This document shows, in pieces, positions 35,157 to 47,231 of a stretch of DNA of 64,000 nt. The stretch's first letter is position 1. Each line of letters opens with the position of its first letter. Below the pieces are notes generated by a model that worked only from the letters and a program-made list of their open reading frames with translations, did no database searches and was not told where the DNA came from. Origin of the DNA: Glebionis coronaria (Eukaryota > Streptophyta > Magnoliopsida > Asterales > Asteraceae); the NCBI GenBank assembly GCA_025667525.1, contig CM046876.1, forward strand, positions 77,471,235-77,535,234, given 5' to 3'. The position numbers and the translations under genes are program-made.

Positions 35157-38053
35157 TAATAAGTGTGTAAACACTAATCCTTTTGCCACTAAAATCAAGG
35201 TAAAACAAGACCTAATCATGTGTTTAATGTCGTAAAAGTCGGAATTACGCGTGGTTTTGTGTTTTTGTGTTAAATAGGTACAAATGATCAAAAGAAGAGA
35301 AAACACAGGATTTCACGGTCAAATGTTGAAGAAAAGTCTAAAAAAGAGACGAAGATAAAGTCAAAGACTAAAAGTGTGCCCAAGTTCACGAAAACCGGCA
35401 AAGTCGACACAATTTTGAAGAAAAGATCGAAAGGCCAAAAATCAAGTCGTTTTGTTCGTGGAATTAATTTATCAAAGTTATCGGGCTTGTGGGTCCCACA
35501 TTGGATCTATTGGGCTTAAAAGCCCAATAGAAAAAAAAACAAGTTAAAGTAGTTTTGCCCTTAAAGGCCCAAATGGCCCAAGTCTTTTTAAATAACACAC
35601 GGATTGGAAATTAATTGGGCCACAAGCCCAATCACAAAAGACAATGAAACAAAAGTGAAATGAAAAGAAAGTTTTCTCGGTCAAACTATACAAGAAATGG
35701 TCAAATGACCAGTCACCCAACCGTCCCAACCACAAACGTATAACCAGTCAAACTTTATTCACTCCCTCACACAAATAAAACGTTTTTTAATAAACATTTA
35801 TCCCTCGCTCCACACGCATTTAATAAATTCACCCTACCCACCACCTCACTTTACATCTCGATATAAACAAAGTGAAAAATAAACCCACCCATTTTCTCTC
35901 TCCAAAATAAAACGCAGCAACCCCTTTTTCCTCCATTTTTGCCCTATCTCACCCAAACCCTAATTACCATAACAAAATAAAATTACTCACGAAATTTGGG
36001 GCTTTTTACATATTCGTGTCATTCACACGAACACCATTAAATCCCCCAAAAGAATCGGAAGATCCACCAAGTGAGTGGTCCTCAATCCTATCCTACGTGG
36101 CTCATCTTTTGGTTTTGATTGGTGTAGATAAATCACCAATACCAATCCCTCCAATCAAGAGACTCCACATCACCACCAAGAAACACAACTAGCACACCAC
36201 CCATTCCAGCTTGGCAATCCGTGGCACAAGAGTTAATTAAAGCCGTTGATGGAGAAAGAAGAAAGAGAAAATGAAGAAAGAGCGGCTATGATTCAAGAAC
36301 GTGGGCACCAATCTTCACCAACAGGTTTTGGGTTCGCCTATAAAACCCTCCTACATCTTGTAATTTGGAGAGTCCATTTTTTATTTTATTTTACTATTTT
36401 TTTTTAATTAATTTAGGAGTAGGTTAATTTAGTTTTAATTTTTGCAAATTAGATTAGGGTTATTGTATTTTTAATTTTTCAGCAAATTGTAATTTTTAAT
36501 CAATTAATTAAAAGTTACATTTTATCACTCTCGTCTCAATTTACTTTTCCTGTCAAGTTTAATTTTAATGTTTAAATCTGTTTTTATAACTGTTCGTTTT
36601 GATTTTCATTCGATTAAATAAAAAAATATATATAAAAAAAATGGAAAGTTACTGTTGATCGAGGTCGAGATGATGATGTTCTTGGGTTAATTCGAAGGTG
36701 CGTTTGATTCGGTTCACAAGGTGGCTCAGCGCCAACCTTCGACCCAACGGTTTTCGACAATAGGTTCCTTTCTCTTTTGATGTTTGCCTTTTATGTTTAT
36801 TTTCATTTTATAGCTTATTGATTATCTGCTTGAATTTAATCTGCTAATCTGCTTATGTTTGTTAGTAGTTTGGGACATTTATTTTGTTCTTATTACTGTT
36901 AATTATTAAATCTGCTTAGTTTGATTCAGTTTATGTTACAGCTATTATCTGTTTATTTTAGATGTCGTTATGTTTAGATCTGCACTTTCTGCGTATTTAA
37001 AATGTAGTTTCGAGTTTAAATAGATTATTGTTTCTGCGTATTTAAATTGCTTATTAGATCTGCACTTTCTGCTTTTGAATCGGTTCATTATATTCGATAT
37101 CTGCTTAAGTTTTGCTAAGTTTATGTTTGGGTTTCGAGTAGTTTATATCTGCTTTTTAGTTGCTTATTGTTAGTCTGCATAATCTGCTTATTCGCTCTTT
37201 AGCTTATTTGTTTTCAGCTTATTTTGTTTCAGCTTTTACTGCTTATTTTATGTAGCTTATTCTGCTTAATGTTTTTTTTTCTGTTTAGTTGTGAGGGTTA
37301 TTTGGCTTATTCACTTTTTGTTTGCTATTCTGATTTAGCTGTTATTTGTGCTGAAATTGTTCTATAGACCCAATTGGTCTGTGGATTATTGTGTTTGCTC
37401 AATTCCAAAAAGTCAAAAAAATTAAATAACTAAAATTTTATCTGGGCTGGGTTTCGAACCCCAGACCCCTCGCTTACAAGTCCAACGCCACAACCAATTG
37501 TTTTAGTCATCTTTTTGTGTTCATTTATGCGCTTTAATTTTAATATAGGCTTTTAATTTCTGGCAGTTTTATTTAAATAGCTTTAATACAAGTTTTGTTA
37601 GTTTTTATTTTAATTAAAAAGTTTTAATTTAAAGTTTTCTCAATTCAGTTTAAAAAAAAAAAGACTAAAAAAATTTAATTTTATTACTTTTATAAATTTT
37701 AAATTAGTTTTCGTTTTAGTTTCATTTAAAAATAGATTTTTATAGTTTTAAATTTACTTTCATTTAAAATAGTTTTCTTTTATGTTTTTAAGTTTAGTTT
37801 TTAAAATTAGTTTTAAATTTACTTTCATTTAAAAATAGACTTTATTTAAAATGTTTTTAGTTTAAAATTAATTAGATTAAAAGTTTTTTTTATTATTAAA
37901 TTGATTTTAATTAAATAGTTTTAGTTTAAAATATCAAAAAAAATACTTTTCACCAAAAACAAAATTAAGTTTTACGTTTTAATCGGAAATCAATTCGAGT
38001 GAGTCGAGGAACGATAAATAGACATAAAAAGAATTGACAAAATTCATATATTA
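35157..38053 (+). repeat. 3' LTR of element B, with a chimeric end
   Basis: The first about 2.7 kb match the 5' LTR at about 98 percent. From about 37880 to 38053 the sequence departs sharply from the 5' LTR and looks more like the diverged LTR fragment ending near 39554 (shared ACCAAAAACAAAATTAAG and ATCAATTCGAGTG). It ends ATATTA and is followed by three bases and a complete primer-binding site, not by host sequence. So its U5 end belongs to another element. Confidence 0.8.
37441..37509 (-). other. tRNA-like relic inside element B 3' LTR
   Basis: Near-identical to the copy at 26061-26130, with the same B-box-like GGTTCGAAACC on the minus strand. Not a functional tRNA. Confidence 0.45.
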
Positions 38054-38056
38054 AAA

Positions 38057-38074
38057 TGGCGCCGCTGCCGGGGA
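38057..38074 (+). promoter_or_regulatory. Complete tRNA-Asp type primer-binding site
   Basis: TGGCGCCGCTGCCGGGGA, 18 bases, as expected for the complement of a plant tRNA-Asp 3' end. It follows an LTR end, so 37880-38074 is the 5' LTR end and internal start of a further element, whose interior is almost wholly missing. Confidence 0.85.
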
Positions 38075-39554
38075 ATGTATTTCTTTATTTTTAAATTAGC
38101 TTAGTGTTTAATGTATTTCTTTATTTTCCAGTAATGTAATTTTTAATTAATTAATGAAAAGTTTATTTTAGTCTCAATTTAATTTTTGCAAAGTTTGATT
38201 GTCTCCTTTAATCCTAGTTTTAATTACTGTCGAATTTAATTTTGAATCTAAGTTATTTTAATAACTGTTCGTCGCATGTTATTATAATATAAATAAAAAT
38301 ATATATAAATAAAGGAAAGTGTAATAAATCTCCCCACTGGGAGATTAAAAGAGTTACTGTTCGAAAGAAGTTTGGTTCTCGGTTCAAGTGAAGATTCGTT
38401 TGGATTGGTTCGAGGCTTATTATTCTGGTTCGTTTGGTTCGAGACGAAGGAAGTGATTCGAAAGGTGGTGACAGTTCGTTTCGATTCACAAGGGGGTTTA
38501 GCACCACCCTTCGGCTCAACGGAAATCGACACCGGGTTCCTTTCTCTTTTTAATTTTCTTGATTAATTTAGTTAATTGTTATTTGCTTAAATTGTTTTAT
38601 CTGCTTATATTTGTTTAGTTGAATCTGCTCTATGTTTATGGAACTGTTTAGAATTTATTTACTGTCTTTTTTTATTACCTGCTTGAATTTGATTATATAA
38701 ATATTACTGTTGAGTTTGTTTGAGTTTATTTGGATTTGTTTTTTTGTTTATTAGCTTATTTTAGTGCGTTTAGATTGGGTAGTTTGATTTCTGCTTAATT
38801 GATATATATTGCTTATTTAGACTTGTCGTTTTGCTTATCTGCCTAGCTTATTTAGTTTTCAGCTTATTCAGTTCACCTCTGATTTGCTTATTTGATGTTT
38901 TCATTTTGCTTATTTATTAGACTGTATTAGCTTATTTGGCTTGTTACTTTGCTGAGATAATATTTCAGATCCATTTGATCTGTGTAAAATTCCTAAAGTT
39001 CCAAAAAAAATAATTAGCAAAATATTGGTCTTGGTGGGAATCAATCCCCAGACCTCTCGCATCACAAGCCAAGCGCCTTACCATCTCATCTAGCCTTCAT
39101 TTGTGTTTGATTACACCTTAGTTAATTAATATAGGATGTTAGAATTTAGCTAACAGTTTATATAATCTAGTTTAAATACATGTTTTCAAATTTATTTTAA
39201 TTAATTCTAAAAGTTTTATATTAGCTTTCTTTCATTCAGTTTTTATATTAAAAATATAAAAAGATAAAAAAATATTTGATTTACTTTTGTAATTTTAAAA
39301 TTTGTTTTCATTTTATTTTGTTTACTTAAAATAGTTTTTATCAAAAGTTTTTTATTTTAGTTTTATTTATAAAATTAGTTTTAATTTCGTTTAAATTTGT
39401 TTTATTATTTTTAATTAGTTTGAATTAGTTTCTTAGATTTTTTTAGTTTTATTTAAATTTTAAAATAGCTTTTAATTAGTTTTAAATTCCAAAAATATAT
39501 TTTACCAAAAACAAAATTAAGTCGAAACGTTAATTGGATATCAATTCGAGTGGG
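38075..39554 (+). mobile_element. Diverged Athila-type LTR fragment (R/U5 side)
   Basis: After about 40 bases of leader-like sequence it aligns loosely with LTR positions of B downstream of the TATA box. Shared pieces are a TTTTTAATTAATTAATGAAAAG stretch near 38140-38160, the GGTTCCTTTCTCTTTT block near 38535, the GCTTATT motifs (38560-38945) and the tRNA-like relic at 39027-39095. The end resembles the B LTR end at ATTCGAG. It lacks U3. It is much more diverged than the B LTR pair. Open frames at 38248-38566 are not conserved. Confidence 0.65.
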
Positions 39555-40250
39555 TCGAGATGTAAAGTGAGCTGGTGGATAGGGTGAATTTATTAAATGC
39601 GTGTGGAGTGAGGGATAAATGTTTAATAAAAAACGTTTTATTTGTGTGAGGGAGTGAATAAAGTTTGACTGGTTATACGTTTGTGGTTGGGACGGTTGGG
39701 TGACTGGTCATTTGACCATTTCTTGTATAGTTTGACCGAGCAAACTTTCTTTTCATTTCACTTTCGTTTCATTGTCTCTTGTGATTGGGCTTGTGGCCCA
39801 ATTAATTTCCAATCCGTGTGTTATTTAAAAAGACTTGGGCCATTTGGGCCTTTAAAGGCAAAACTACTTTAACTTGTTTTTTTTCTATTGGGCTTTTAAG
39901 CCCAATAGATCCAATGTGGGACCCTCAAGCCCGATAACTTTGATAAATTAATTTCCCGAACAAAACGACTTGATTTTTGGCCTTTCGATATTTTCTTCAA
40001 AAATGGGTCGACTTTGCCGGTTTTCGTGAACTTGGGCACACTTTTAGTCTTTGACTTTATCTTCGTCTCTTTTTTAGACTTTTCTTCAACATTTGACCGT
40101 GAAATCCCGTGTTTTCTCTTCTTTTGATCATTTGTACCTATTTAACACAAAACCACGCGTAATTCCGACTTTTACGACATTAAATACATGATTAGGTCTT
40201 GTTTTACCTTGATTTTTGTGGCAAAAGGATAAGTGTTTACACACTTATTA
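39555..40250 (-). repeat. Inverted, truncated B-type LTR (U3 only)
   Basis: Minus-strand LTR start TAATAAGTGTGTAAAC at 40250, followed down to 39555 by about 690 bases matching 35157-35853. It is joined to the + strand LTR fragment at TCGAGA (39555-39560), a hexamer present in both partners. It keeps the 24 bases missing from the 5' LTR of B, so it is closer to the 3' LTR of B. Confidence 0.8.
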
Positions 40251-40264
40251 AATCCCCTACACTT
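40251..40264 (-). promoter_or_regulatory. Polypurine tract in the inverted B segment
   Basis: Minus-strand AAGTGTAGGGGATT before the inverted LTR start. Confidence 0.8.
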
Positions 40265-41784
40265 GACCATTGTAATGACCCCATGCAATGCATTATTTTA
40301 AAGCATACAGTTACATTTTTCTCATAATTAATCCATCTCGGCCTTTATTAAGATATATTATTACTACTACGATGGAAAGATAAAAAATTTAAAGGAAACA
40401 AAAGTTATAATAATTTATTAACTTGGAATTTATTTGATGGAAGAAACTCGTAAAGAAATCCAAGACTTGAATTAGGGCTTTGGTGTCATGAATATAAATC
40501 ACCCTCAAGTTTCATGTTTCCCATACCAAGCTTAAAAACGAGATCATTGTTTACCATAAGTCCTCAAGTTAAAACCCACTCATATAAGATAATTGTGTAA
40601 TACCCTTTCTCCAAGTCCTAGGTTGTATCTCTAGATTTTATTGATTGTCATTCACCCGTAGGCTCATTTGACTTATTTGATAATTATTATTCCAAAAATG
40701 ATGGCCAAACGGTGCAAACCCGACACTCAAAACCTAACCTCGTCCTCAAAAACGTTGTCACTAAAGTAAGCCCACATCAAGGATGATTTAACACGATTTG
40801 GGGAATAAATTCCCGGACCCAAAATTTGGCCAAATAGTACTACTTATTAATTATTTCCTCCAAAGTCATGTAGACTTTATGTGGAGTTTAGCAAGTTCAC
40901 ATCATATACCCTTAGGCTCTTTAAGATGTAAAAATGCTCCCCGTCTATTGTCCACACCCTAAGGCTCCTTGAACGATAATCGAGAGAATTGATTTTATTG
41001 ATCAATTTTTATTCAACACTTACCATGCCATACACCCTAAGGCTCTAATGACAAGGTTCGTGCTACATGCCCCACACCCTAAGGCTCCTTGAGTTCATTT
41101 TTTAATCTTATTCTTTCTTTATTTATGATATATATAGTAGGCAAAATCCCGCGGTCCCATGGTCTAAATACCTCCTACTTAGTGGTTATGAGCCACCTTA
41201 GTCGGAAGTCCACAACGCTGGCACCCTCAATGTGTTCGTGCTTTAATTACAAGGAGATTAAAGATTTGGCTAAGAGTTAAGATATCGAATCTACACCGCA
41301 AGAATCCTCATTTATTAAGCAATTAAATATACAAGCGGGAAGAAAGAGCCACAAAAACCATATAAGCAAAAATTAACCTTTAAACTTATTATCAACTCTA
41401 TCATTTCTCGTTCTCCACAATTTAAAATATCAAGGAATGAGACTCGTGGATGCTTAGCCTAATAAACCAATTAAGGTCCATATGGTTAAGGATACTAGCT
41501 AGAGTAAACTTGGATAAGTAAACTCGGGTTGAGTCAAAATATTCACGACGGGCCTAATATATCAAAGATATCTAAACTTGTTAAAACCATTTTATTTATT
41601 TATTTATTTTTGACTTTATTCTTGAAATGGAAATTATTACGATGCGATGATAAAAGGAAAGAAAATAAATGAACATACTACTAGGCCAAAATAGATCAAA
41701 AATTTGAAAAACGTTGAAAATTTTTTAAATTTTCCGGTTAAATAGGGTCAAATTCATGGAAAAGCCCACTAAAATTCGATAGAA
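40265..41784 (-). other. Inverted copy of element B 3' untranslated region
   Basis: Matches 33610-35142 in inverted orientation, including the GAGCCTTAGGG units and the open frame repeated at 34128-34319 and 41089-41280. It stops at the third AAGTGTAGGGG motif, where GGGGAC is shared with the integrase sequence of A. No coding function. Confidence 0.8.
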
Positions 41785-44539
41785 GTCCCCTTTATGGTAA
41801 GCTTCTAAAATTTTAAATGCTTGGGCCCATCTACACAACGTCTTATGATTTGGTCCGTACATTGCCTAAAGAGGTAAGGGTCATCCCAAAAGTAATATTT
41901 AGCTTCCTTGAAAAGCTTTTTCTTTTGTTGAGAAGTAAGACCCTCTATAAGCACGTCCCCCACAAGATAGTTTGCAATATCCACAAACCAAAGGGTGGCA
42001 TTTTCTTGCGAGGAGATAGACATGAGTTCCTCAAGTGGAAAGGATTCATTGATTTCCTTATGAGGTCATTCTCCTTGGAAAGGATGCTCAAGTCTACTCA
42101 AGTGATCCGCCGCTAAATTCTCGGCTCCTTTCTTATCACGAATTTCTATGGAAAACTCTTGGAGTAACAAAACCCATCTCAAAAGTCTAGGCTTAGCATC
42201 TTTTTTTGTCATAAGGTACTTGAGAGCGGAATGGTCCGCATACACTATGGTCTTCGAAAGCACAAGATAGGGTCTAAATTTCTCAAAAGCGTATACAATA
42301 GCAAGCAATTCCTTTACCGTAGTGATGTAATGTAGTTGAGCACCCATCATTGTTATACTCGCATAGTGTATAGGTTGAAAATTCTTATTAAATCTTTTCC
42401 CCAAAACGGCCCCCACGACATAATCACTACCATCACACATGAGTTCAAAAGGCAAATCCTAATTTGGTGATACCAAAACGGAAGCCTTAGTCAATTTTTC
42501 TTTAAGAATCTCAAAAGACTCTAAACACTCTTGTGTGAATATGAAAGGAGCCTCTTTCTCTAAGAGGTGGGTCATGGGTCTAGCTATTTTAAAAAAGTCT
42601 TGGATAAAACGTCTATAAAACCCCGCATGTCCCAGAAAGCTCCTAACTCCTTTCATCGTGGTAGGTGGGGGAACTTTGGCAATAATATCTATCTTAGCAC
42701 GATCCACTTCTAAACCTTTGTTGGATATCTTATGTCCCAAAACTATCCCTTCTTTGATCATGAAACGGCACTTCTCCCAATTTAGAACAAGACGTGTTTC
42801 TTCACACCTTTGTAGCATACGTTCTAAATGGGAGAGACAAGAAGTGAATGAATCTCCAAAGACCGAGAAATCATCCATGAATACTTCTATTGTGTGCTCT
42901 ATCATGTCATGAAAAAATTGCCATCATACACCTTTGAAATGTCCTCGGGGCATTCCACAAGCTAAAAGGCATTCTCTTATAAGCAAATGTGCCATAGGGA
43001 CAAGTGAATGTGGTCTTTTCTTGTTCTTTTGGATTAATGGGTATTTGGAAGTAACCCTAAAATCCATCTAGAAAGCAATATTACTCATTTCCCGCTAAGC
43101 ATTCAAGCATTTTGTCCATGAAATGTAATAGGAAATGGTCTTTCCTAGTAGCATCATTAAGCTTCCTATAGTCAATACAAACTCTCCAACCCATGACAAG
43201 TCTAGTGGGAATCAACTCATTGTTTTCATTAGGCACAACGATGATTCCACCCTTTTTAGGCACACAATGCACCGGGCTAACCCATGGGGAGTCGGAAATT
43301 TGGTAAATCACACCCGCATCAAGGAGTTTGATAACTTCCTTTTTGATGACTTCATGGATTTTTGGGTTAACCCTTATTTGGCTTTGGATGGTGGGTTTGT
43401 AATCATCCTCCATAAGGATTTTGTGAGTACAAAAATTAGGATCAATCCCCCTTATGTCGGATATTTTCCAAGATATGGCTTTCTTATGCTTCTTAAGGAC
43501 TTCTATAAGCTTTTACTTCTTGTCATCTTTCAAGTCTTTGGCTATGATAACGGGTAATTTGTTCTCTCCTTCTAAGAAAGCATACTCAAGGTGTGATGGA
43601 AGATCCTTAAGCTCTAGGGAAGGTGGACTCTCAATAGAAGGTTTCACTAATGATGGATCATCATTGTTAACCTCTTGTGGAGTAGGTGAAGGAATGGGAT
43701 CCTCATTGAGTAAATTTTGGATAGTAAGAATATCTTCTTCCCAATTGATAGGAGAATCATCACTTCCAAGAAAGTTAGACTCAAATTCCTCCAAGAGGAA
43801 ATCACTCTCTCCAAATGGTGTTAAGGAGGGAGAAATTGAGGCCACGGTCTCAACATGTAGAATGTCCTCATTATCACTCTCGCAAGCTTCATGAAAGTGT
43901 TCATTACAAACCTCATCAAGAACATCCACAATGTTAACGGTTTCATAACTTTGAGACTTCTTAGTTACTTTCCCCACCTTAAACCCTCAACCCTCATAAT
44001 TAGTCCTCCTTCCGCTACATCAATAAGAGTATGACCCGTCCTCAAGAAAGGCCTTCCTACAATGAGACTAACTCTAGGGTCCATGTCATAGTCAACAACT
44101 ACAAAATCCGCGGGGAATGTGAATTTATCAACTCCTACAAACACATCTTCCGAAACCCCACTTGATAAGCTATTGAACAGTTTGCTAACTCAAGGGTCAT
44201 CCTAGTAGGAGTGAGCTCGGGAAGAGAGAGTTGTTTCCAAAACGACAAAGGCATCAAATTTATTCTTGCACCAAGATCCGCAAGTGTCATGCATTTTTAC
44301 ACCCCCGGGAAATTACAAGGGATCAAAAACCGTCCTGGATCTCTAAGTTTAGTTGGTAAATTCTTCAACAGCACCGCGGAATAATTTTCGTTCAATGAAG
44401 TGTTAGGCATATCAACCAAATTTTCTTTATTTGAGAGAAGGTATTTGTACATTTTGTCAAACTTGGACATGTAAGCTAAAGCCTCCGCAAAAGATATGTT
44501 GATATACAATTGCTTAAACATCCTCAAAAAGTTGGACAC
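41785..44539 (-). pseudogene. Protease, RT, RNase H and start of integrase of element A
   Basis: Minus strand, reading down from 44539. The RLRKEKLKNKDDIQVSNFL stretch leads into protease near 44300, where a stop interrupts between FPGV and the LADLGA motif. Then come the acidic linker (43977-43513), RT with [18 protein letters not shown] and FMDD (near 42880), RNase H ([21 protein letters not shown]; 42455-42066), and the integrase start ending at the A-Y-H-K codons near 41791. Multiple stops and frameshifts lie near 43510, 43080, 42905, 42457 and 42030. The integrase continues at 23809 beyond the B complex. Much more decayed than F. Confidence 0.88.
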
Positions 44540-46358
44540 TTGAATGTCATCCTTGTTCTTAAGCTTCTCCTTTCTCAATCTTGATGGATATGGAAGATTT
44601 GGTTTTGGTGAAGGTTGAGTGGTAGTTGTTGAAGGACTCTCTTTGTTGGTTTCTTCATTGATAGGTGTGGAAGGTGAAGGAGTAATAGGTGTAGGAGTGG
44701 AAGGTGTAGGCTTTGAAGGTGTAGGCTTTGAAGGTGTAGGCTTTTCACAAGGAGGGATCGTAGTAGGAGTTACCAAAGGAGGTGTAGGAGGAATGGAAGG
44801 ATCAATGGTTGTTTTCCTACTCCTTGTATTAATTGCATTTACATTTTCCCTTGGATTGGTTTGAGTGTTGGAGGGTAAAGCACCTTGTGGTCTTTGATTT
44901 AAGAGCATCATAAACCTCTTGTTTGTCTCCTCTTGCATAGCTCTTAATTGTTCTTGAGTTCTCTTTTCACTCTCACGGATCTTTCTTTCATTATCTTGAT
45001 ATCTCCTTTCATTATCTTGGTTCATCTTATGAAGAAGCTCAATAGTGTTAAACTCATTTGGTCCATTCCCTTGAAATCCTTGTTGTTGGAAAGGTGGAGG
45101 TTGATTGTAAAACCCTTGGTTATTTCCATGAAAGTTGTTCCCTTGGTTTTGAAAGTTGTTAGGCCCTCTATTGTTGTTGTTCCCTTGGTAATTTCCCCTT
45201 GGCCCTTGATTTCTATTAAGCAATTGTGGAGGGTTTGTTTGGTTTTGGGTGGGTTGATGGGGAGGGAAACCGGGTGGAGCAAGGTAATTGTTAGACTTGT
45301 AAGAGAGGTGATTAGGGTTGATGTTGGGTTTAAAGTGCTCTCTTTGTTCATCATGATAAGCATAGCATTCACCTTAAAAGTTTGAACTTTATCACGTTGC
45401 AAGTAAGAGTGAGGACATCCACATGTCTCACAAGATAGGGTAATGGCATTAACATCATTGGTAGAAGAATTGTTCAAGGAAACTTTCATAAAGTATTGAA
45501 TCATTGCTTGATGCATCTTTTGACTTTGGTTAAGTTCTTGAAGTTGTGAAAGGATTTGACTCTCAAATGGTCTAGAAGCACCCTCTTGAACAACATGTAC
45601 CACCTCATCTCTTTGATTATTAGTTTGAACCATAGATTTTGTTTCAATGATATCCCATGCATCTTGTGTGTATTTTGAAAGAATGTTCCCACCCGCGGCC
45701 GAGTTAAGGGAATCTTAATGGTGAGGTCTTAAAGCATTGTAAAAGGTGTTAATTTGGTGAACTTGGTTAAAACCATGGTTTGGGCACTTTCTCAACAACT
45801 CTTTGAACTCTTCCCAAGCCTCACTAAAGTTTTGGTCATGCTTTTGTTGAAAACCTATGATTTGGTTTCTCAAGGCGGTGGTTCGTGAAGGAGGAAAGAA
45901 CTTATTCACAAATTTCTTCTTCAAATCCTCCCAAGTGAAAATGCTCCTAGAAGGTTGCTTGTGTAACCAATTTCTAGCATTTCCCTCTAAAGAGAATGGG
46001 ATAAGATCATCTTAATCGCATCATGAGGGACCCCATTATACTTAAGTGTATTACAAAGTGACATAAATCTCTTGATATGGTCGTGGGGGTCATCCATAGG
46101 TCTCCATAAGAAGGGGATAGAAGAAACCATAGTAATCATGCATGTCTTAAGCTCAAAAGTGTTAGCGGGTATCTCATGAATAACAATAGCATCTACATTC
46201 CCCACCACGTTTGATTGGAGAATCTCAATCAATGGTCTATTATCAACGGCAGCCATGACTTCTTGTGAGTTGTCGAAAGCACGATGCTTGGGATCTGCTT
46301 GATGGATGGTGTTGTTCTTGTTCTTTTTCTTCCTTTTGGGAGGAAGGGGTTATACGCC
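44540..46358 (-). pseudogene. Gag of element A (main part)
   Basis: Minus strand. The conserved start MAAVDNRP is at 46256; the upstream leader codons continue to 46358 and, beyond F, to an M-R-T-R start at 57565. Capsid-like motifs are FELKTCMITMV, DDPHDHIKRF, FPPSRTTALRNQI and LRKCPNHGF. The zinc knuckle near 45400-45440 reads C-x2-C-x3-H-x4-R, its last cysteine replaced by arginine. An N/G/Q-rich stretch (about 45230-45070) and a proline/threonine-rich linker follow. Frameshifts lie near 46013, 45640 and 45380 and a stop near 45717. A frameshift also separates the M-R-T-R codons from MAAVDNRP. Confidence 0.88.
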
Positions 46359-46793
46359 TGATAGGTGTGTAAACACCCATCCTTTTACCACTTAATTCTG
46401 GCTTAAAACGAGACCAAAACGCGTATTTAATATCATTTGTTTGGAATTATGCGTGGTTTTTGTGTTTATTGTGTTTTCAGAGCCAACCGGATGAATATTG
46501 AAGAAAACATGGGATTACACGAGATTTATCGAAGAAAAAGACTCAAAACGAAGTCTACTGTCCAAGAGATGCAAAAGATTTGAAGTCACTGGGCCTATTT
46601 GAAGATTTATCAAAGAAAAGGACCAAAGATGGAAGATTTACATAAGTCGAAGAAACTCAAGTCTATTAAACGAAGAAATTAAAAGACGAGTTGAATTTAA
46701 TCGACAACAAATCCCGAATCAGAATCGAAAACGTCAACTTTTCTGAAAAGACGAGAAGACAAGAAGAACGGGAGAAAGCCCACTCACCAACCA

Positions 46794-46822
46794 AAGGGAA
46801 CACCTATATAAAGGGTTCCCTT
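46794..46822 (+). promoter_or_regulatory. TATA box within an inverted repeat, element F LTR
   Basis: AAGGGAAC (46794-46801) and GTTCCCTT (46815-46822) are exact complements flanking TATATAAA (46805-46812). The same arrangement is in the 3' LTR around 56281. Transcription probably begins about 25-35 bases after the TATA box. Confidence 0.7.
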
Positions 46823-47231
46823 CACACTTTTCATTCAGTTTTTTCATTCCCTTCTTTTCTCTCTTTTCTGTTCGTAGTCATCACCAACACCACTAGGGTG
46901 TTTGGTGATCTTGATTTTTATTATTCCAAGAATCTTGTAGTTTAATCTTTGTCTTGTGATTGTTAAAACCTTAATCATTCAATATATCAATCTTTCCATT
47001 TCATCTTGTTCATCTTCATCTATTTGGTTAAAAGTTTAAGTTCTTATTTGATTGATTTGATCTTTAAAAATTATTGGGTTTTAAGTTTTTATTGATGGGA
47101 TTTGTTGTTATTGGTTAGTATATCATTTGTGTTTAGTTTTATTTAAGTTTTGGTGAAAAACTTGGTGATTTTTGGATCGAATTCGAGTTCCCCTGTTTCT
47201 TCGGTATCTTACTGTTCTTGAAGTATTCCCA

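Larger units (their letters stand above)
23810..41784 (+). mobile_element. B complex: Athila-type element plus rearranged LTR pieces, inserted in A integrase
   Basis: Starts with the first base of a B LTR (TAATAAGTG) right after GTCCC at 23805-23809 and ends at another GTCCC at 41785-41789. It contains a 5' LTR, primer site, gag-pol, 3' region and 3' LTR in + orientation (23810-38053). These are followed by a second primer site, a diverged LTR fragment (38075-39554) and an inverted B-type U3 plus 3' untranslated region (39555-41784). A simple insertion would end with an LTR, so the right side has been rearranged. The two GTCCC copies may be a target duplication or a coincidence of microhomology. 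Confidence 0.75.
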
